Shown here piece by piece: positions 9,022-10,726 of a stretch of DNA of 10,726 nt. The translations under genes were made by a program, and so were the position numbers. Origin of the DNA: an uncultured Oscillibacter sp. (GTDB lineage: Bacteria; Bacillota; Clostridia; Oscillospirales; Oscillospiraceae); NCBI GenBank assembly GCA_946494635.1, contig CAMMCS010000054.1, forward strand, positions 1-10,726, read 5' to 3'. Below the pieces are notes generated by a model. The model had not been told where the DNA came from. It did not search any database and saw only the letters and a list, made by a program, of their open reading frames with translations. Positions within the stretch are counted from its first letter, which is position 1; each line of letters opens with the position of its first letter.

Positions 9022-9050
9022 AATCTATCATTTTCCGACAGGAATGTCCA
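9022..9050 (-). promoter_or_regulatory. Promoter of the zinc-ribbon/MORN membrane-protein gene
   Basis: On the minus strand TGGACA (9045-9050) and TAGATT (9022-9027) lie 17 bases apart. Transcription should start near 9015, about 30 bases before the ATG. It is divergent from the methyltransferase promoter, with about 50 bp between the two -35 boxes. Confidence 0.55.
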
Positions 9051-9103
9051 GAGATAATTTCCCGCTTTTGGAGATTTTACAAAGGGTTTCGCCCTTCCGG
9101 CAG

Positions 9104-9133
9104 TTGACGGCGGCGGGAGAAAAGCGGTATAAT
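9104..9133 (+). promoter_or_regulatory. Promoter of the methyltransferase gene
   Basis: TTGACG (9104-9109) and a perfect TATAAT (9128-9133) are 18 bases apart. The expected transcription start near 9140 is almost on top of the alternative TTG start at 9142, which leaves no room for a ribosome binding site there and favours the ATG at 9184. Confidence 0.8.
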
Positions 9134-9183
9134 ATCATAGTTTGCCAGAACCGGAGGACCGGAGAAGAGCGGAGGACAGGCGT

Positions 9184-10062
9184 ATGTGGATGGCGGAGCA
9201 ATGGCGGGACTATGAGCTGCTGGACTGCGGCGGCGGGGAGAAGCTGGAGCGCTGGGGGGAGCAGTACCTGGTGCGGCCGGACCCCCAGGCCATCTGGGAA
9301 AGCCCCCGGAAAAATCCCGCCTGGAGGCGGGCGGGCGGCCGGTATCTCCGCAGCCAGTCCGGCGGCGGCCACTGGGAGAAGAGGGCCCTGCCGGAGAGCT
9401 GGAAGATCCGCTACAGGGACCTGACCTTCCAGGTGAAGCCCATGAACTTCAAGCACACGGGCCTGTTCCCGGAGCAGGCGGTGAACTGGGACTTCGCCAT
9501 GGAGAAGATCCGCTCCGCCGGGCGGCCCATCTCTGTGCTGAATCTGTTCGCCTACACCGGCGGGGCCACGGTGGCCTGCGCCAAGGCGGGGGCCAGTGTC
9601 TGCCATGTGGACGCGGCAAAGGGCATGGTGGCCTGGGGCAGGGAGAACGCCAGGCTCTCCGGCCTGGAGAACGCCCCCATCCGCTGGATCGTGGACGACT
9701 GCGGCAAGTTTGTGGAGCGGGAGATCCGCCGGGGCAGGCGGTACGACGCCATCATCATGGATCCCCCCAGCTACGGCCGGGGGCCCGGCGGCGAGGTGTG
9801 GAAGCTGGAGGACAACCTCTACGACTTCGTGAAGCTCTGCGCCGGCGTGCTGTCGGAGCGGCCCCTGTTCGTGCTGATCAACTCCTACACCACGGGCCTG
9901 GCCCCGTCGGTGCTGGGGTATCTGCTGCACCTGCTGGTGGGGTCGAAGTACGGCGGCAAATGCACCTGGGACGAGCTGGGCCTGCCGGTGACCGAGACGG
10001 GCCTGGCACTGCCCTGCGGAGCCACTGGCCGCTGGTGTGCCAGCGGCCAGAGTGAAAAGTGA
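9184..10062 (+). CDS. COG1092-type SAM-dependent (rRNA) methyltransferase
   Basis: I chose the ATG at 9184 because GGAGG (9171-9175) lies eight bases upstream; this gives 292 residues. The protein is a class I Rossmann methyltransferase of the RlmI/RlmK-like group. It has the SAM-binding motif VLNLFAYTGGATVACAKAGA (118-137), the acidic motif HVDAAKG (141-147), a VDDCGKF segment (170-176), and the catalytic-loop motif DPPSYGRG (193-200), plus family-typical FKHTGLFPEQ (89-98) before the core. Relatives methylate 23S rRNA (RlmI m5C1962, RlmK m7G2069), but this short form has no N-terminal PUA domain, so the target base is unproven. The likely native end is near LPCGATGRW (277-284); the last residues SGQSEK and the stop lie in or beside an inserted inverted-repeat element. 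It has its own promoter and is divergent from the membrane-protein gene. Confidence 0.87.
   Translation: MWMAEQWRDYELLDCGGGEKLERWGEQYLVRPDPQAIWESPRKNPAWRRAGGRYLRSQSGGGHWEKRALPESWKIRYRDLTFQVKPMNFKHTGLFPEQAVNWDFAMEKIRSAGRPISVLNLFAYTGGATVACAKAGASVCHVDAAKGMVAWGRENARLSGLENAPIRWIVDDCGKFVEREIRRGRRYDAIIMDPPSYGRGPGGEVWKLEDNLYDFVKLCAGVLSERPLFVLINSYTTGLAPSVLGYLLHLLVGSKYGGKCTWDELGLPVTETGLALPCGATGRWCASGQSEK
10025..10050 (+). repeat. Perfect 11-bp hairpin at the end of the methyltransferase gene
   Basis: CTGGCCGCTGG (10025-10035) and CCAGCGGCCAG (10040-10050) form an uninterrupted 11-bp stem with a TGTG loop. It lies in the last codons of the methyltransferase gene and its last four bases are also the first four of the adjacent inverted-repeat element. 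No T-run follows, so it is not a complete intrinsic terminator. Confidence 0.75.
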
Positions 10063-10170
10063 AGAGTGAAGAGTGGAGAAGCGGAATCCGCCGCAGCGAA
10101 AATGATTCAAATTTGTCCGGCGGGACCGGACGCCACATCTTCACTCTCCACTCTCAACTCTCCACTCTGG
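10047..10170. mobile_element. MITE-like inverted-repeat element with heptad-built arms
   Basis: Two 32-bp arms face each other. The left arm (10047-10078) is CCAG plus four heptads AGTGAAA, AGTGAAG, AGTGAAG, AGTGGAG. The right arm (10139-10170), read on the minus strand, is CCAG plus AGTGGAG, AGTTGAG, AGTGGAG, AGTGAAG. They match at 26 of 32 positions. The 60-bp core has two small hairpins, GCGGA/TCCGC (10081-10091) and TCCGG/CCGGA (10116-10130). The element has no coding capacity. It overlaps the last codons and stop of the methyltransferase gene and ends 17 bases before the ATPase ATG. I see no clear target-site duplication. A non-autonomous mobile element or a REP-like intergenic repeat both fit; mobility is inferred. 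Confidence 0.6.
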
Positions 10171-10187
10171 ACGAAAGAGGATTTCGT

Positions 10188-10726
10188 ATGAAAGACACGA
10201 TTATCAACGTAGAGGACCTCGCCTTCTCCTACCCCGCCGACGAGGGGGAGGAGCCGGCGCTGGTGCTGAAGGGCGTGGACCTGGCCATCGAGAGGGGCTC
10301 CTTCGTGGTGGTGCTGGGCCACAACGGCTCCGGCAAGTCCACCCTGGCCAAGACCTTCAACGGCATCCTGCTGCCCTGCGGCGGTAAGGTGTATGTGGCG
10401 GGGATGGACACCAGCGACGAGAACCTCCTGCTGGCCATCCGCCGGACGGTGGGCATGGTGTTCCAGAACCCGGACAACCAGATCGTGGCCAATGTGGTGG
10501 AGGAGGACGTGGCCTTCGCCCCGGAGAACCTGGGCGTCCCCAGCCCGGAGATCCGGGCGCGGGTGGACGGCGCCCTGGCGGCGGTAGGCATGAGCGAGTT
10601 TGCCCGCCATGCGCCCCATCTCCTCTCCGGCGGCCAGAAGCAGCGCATCGCCATCGCCGGCGTGCTGGCCATGGAGCCGGAATGCATCGTGCTGGACGAG
10701 GCCACCGCCATGCTGGACCCGGTGGG
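10188..10726 (+). CDS. ecfA: ECF transporter energy-coupling ATPase EcfA (partial, runs off the window)
   Basis: The ATG at 10188 has AAGAGG (10175-10180) seven bases upstream. The 179 complete codons cover most of an ABC nucleotide-binding domain: Walker A GHNGSGKST (44-52), Q-loop VFQNPDNQ with Q93, the signature LSGGQKQR (146-153), Walker B CIVLDEA (166-172), and the D-loop AMLDP where the window ends. FQNPDNQ with LSGGQKQR is characteristic of the CbiO/EcfA ATPases that power group II energy-coupling-factor importers for vitamins and metals with EcfT and a separate substrate-binding S component. In Firmicutes an EcfA1-EcfA2-EcfT order is common, so a second ATPase and EcfT probably follow beyond the edge. 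I see no good promoter between the inverted-repeat element and this gene; it may be read from upstream or from within the element. Confidence 0.92.
   Translation, partial: MKDTIINVEDLAFSYPADEGEEPALVLKGVDLAIERGSFVVVLGHNGSGKSTLAKTFNGILLPCGGKVYVAGMDTSDENLLLAIRRTVGMVFQNPDNQIVANVVEEDVAFAPENLGVPSPEIRARVDGALAAVGMSEFARHAPHLLSGGQKQRIAIAGVLAMEPECIVLDEATAMLDPV

Noticed and set aside
9142..9183. Earlier TTG start for the methyltransferase.
   Set aside because: It lies only 9 bases after the -10 box, leaving no room for a ribosome binding site; the ATG at 9184 has GGAGG at good spacing.

Overview
The window is GC-rich DNA from a bacterium that looks like a Gram-positive clostridial anaerobe. The signs are strong AAGGAGG-type ribosome binding sites, TTG starts with good Shine-Dalgarno sequences, an oxygen-sensitive acyl-CoA dehydratase/activase system, S-layer-homology (SLH) anchoring, QueH instead of QueG, and an ECF vitamin transporter ATPase. 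The gut Oscillospirales (Flavonifractor/Oscillibacter-like) fit best, but that assignment is inference from style and gene content, not from a search.

Layout. Positions 94-678 (minus) encode QueH, the last enzyme of queuosine synthesis. A 229-bp divergent intergenic region carries one promoter for queH and one for the next gene. Positions 908-5182 (plus) are a two-gene operon: a 977-residue protein with two tandem ATP-dependent activase domains plus a dehydratase-like part, followed 3 bp later by a 445-residue partner from the 2-hydroxyacyl-CoA dehydratase superfamily. A hairpin terminator follows. Positions 5359-7080 (plus) encode an exported family 18 glycosyl hydrolase with three C-terminal SLH repeats. 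It converges on a minus-strand gene (7140-8984) across a very stable 13-bp hairpin with a U7 tract.

That minus-strand gene encodes an unusual membrane protein: N-terminal zinc ribbon, Pro-rich PPVEAK repeats made by an 18-bp tandem DNA repeat, one transmembrane helix, a run of MORN-like repeats, and a C-terminal DnaJ-type pair of CxxCxGxG zinc fingers predicted to lie outside the membrane. Divergent from it is a COG1092-type SAM-dependent methyltransferase (9184-10062). The 3' end of this gene runs into a 124-bp inverted-repeat element built from heptads (10047-10170), which supplies its stop codon. The window ends inside an energy-coupling factor ATPase gene (10188 onwards).

The genes do not form one pathway. 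Only the activase/dehydratase pair is clearly an operon. The items most worth a second look are the zinc-ribbon/MORN/DnaJ-finger membrane protein, the heptad inverted-repeat element that rewrote a gene end, and the split, internally duplicated activase system. I did not find a clear defence, CRISPR or biosynthetic cluster.
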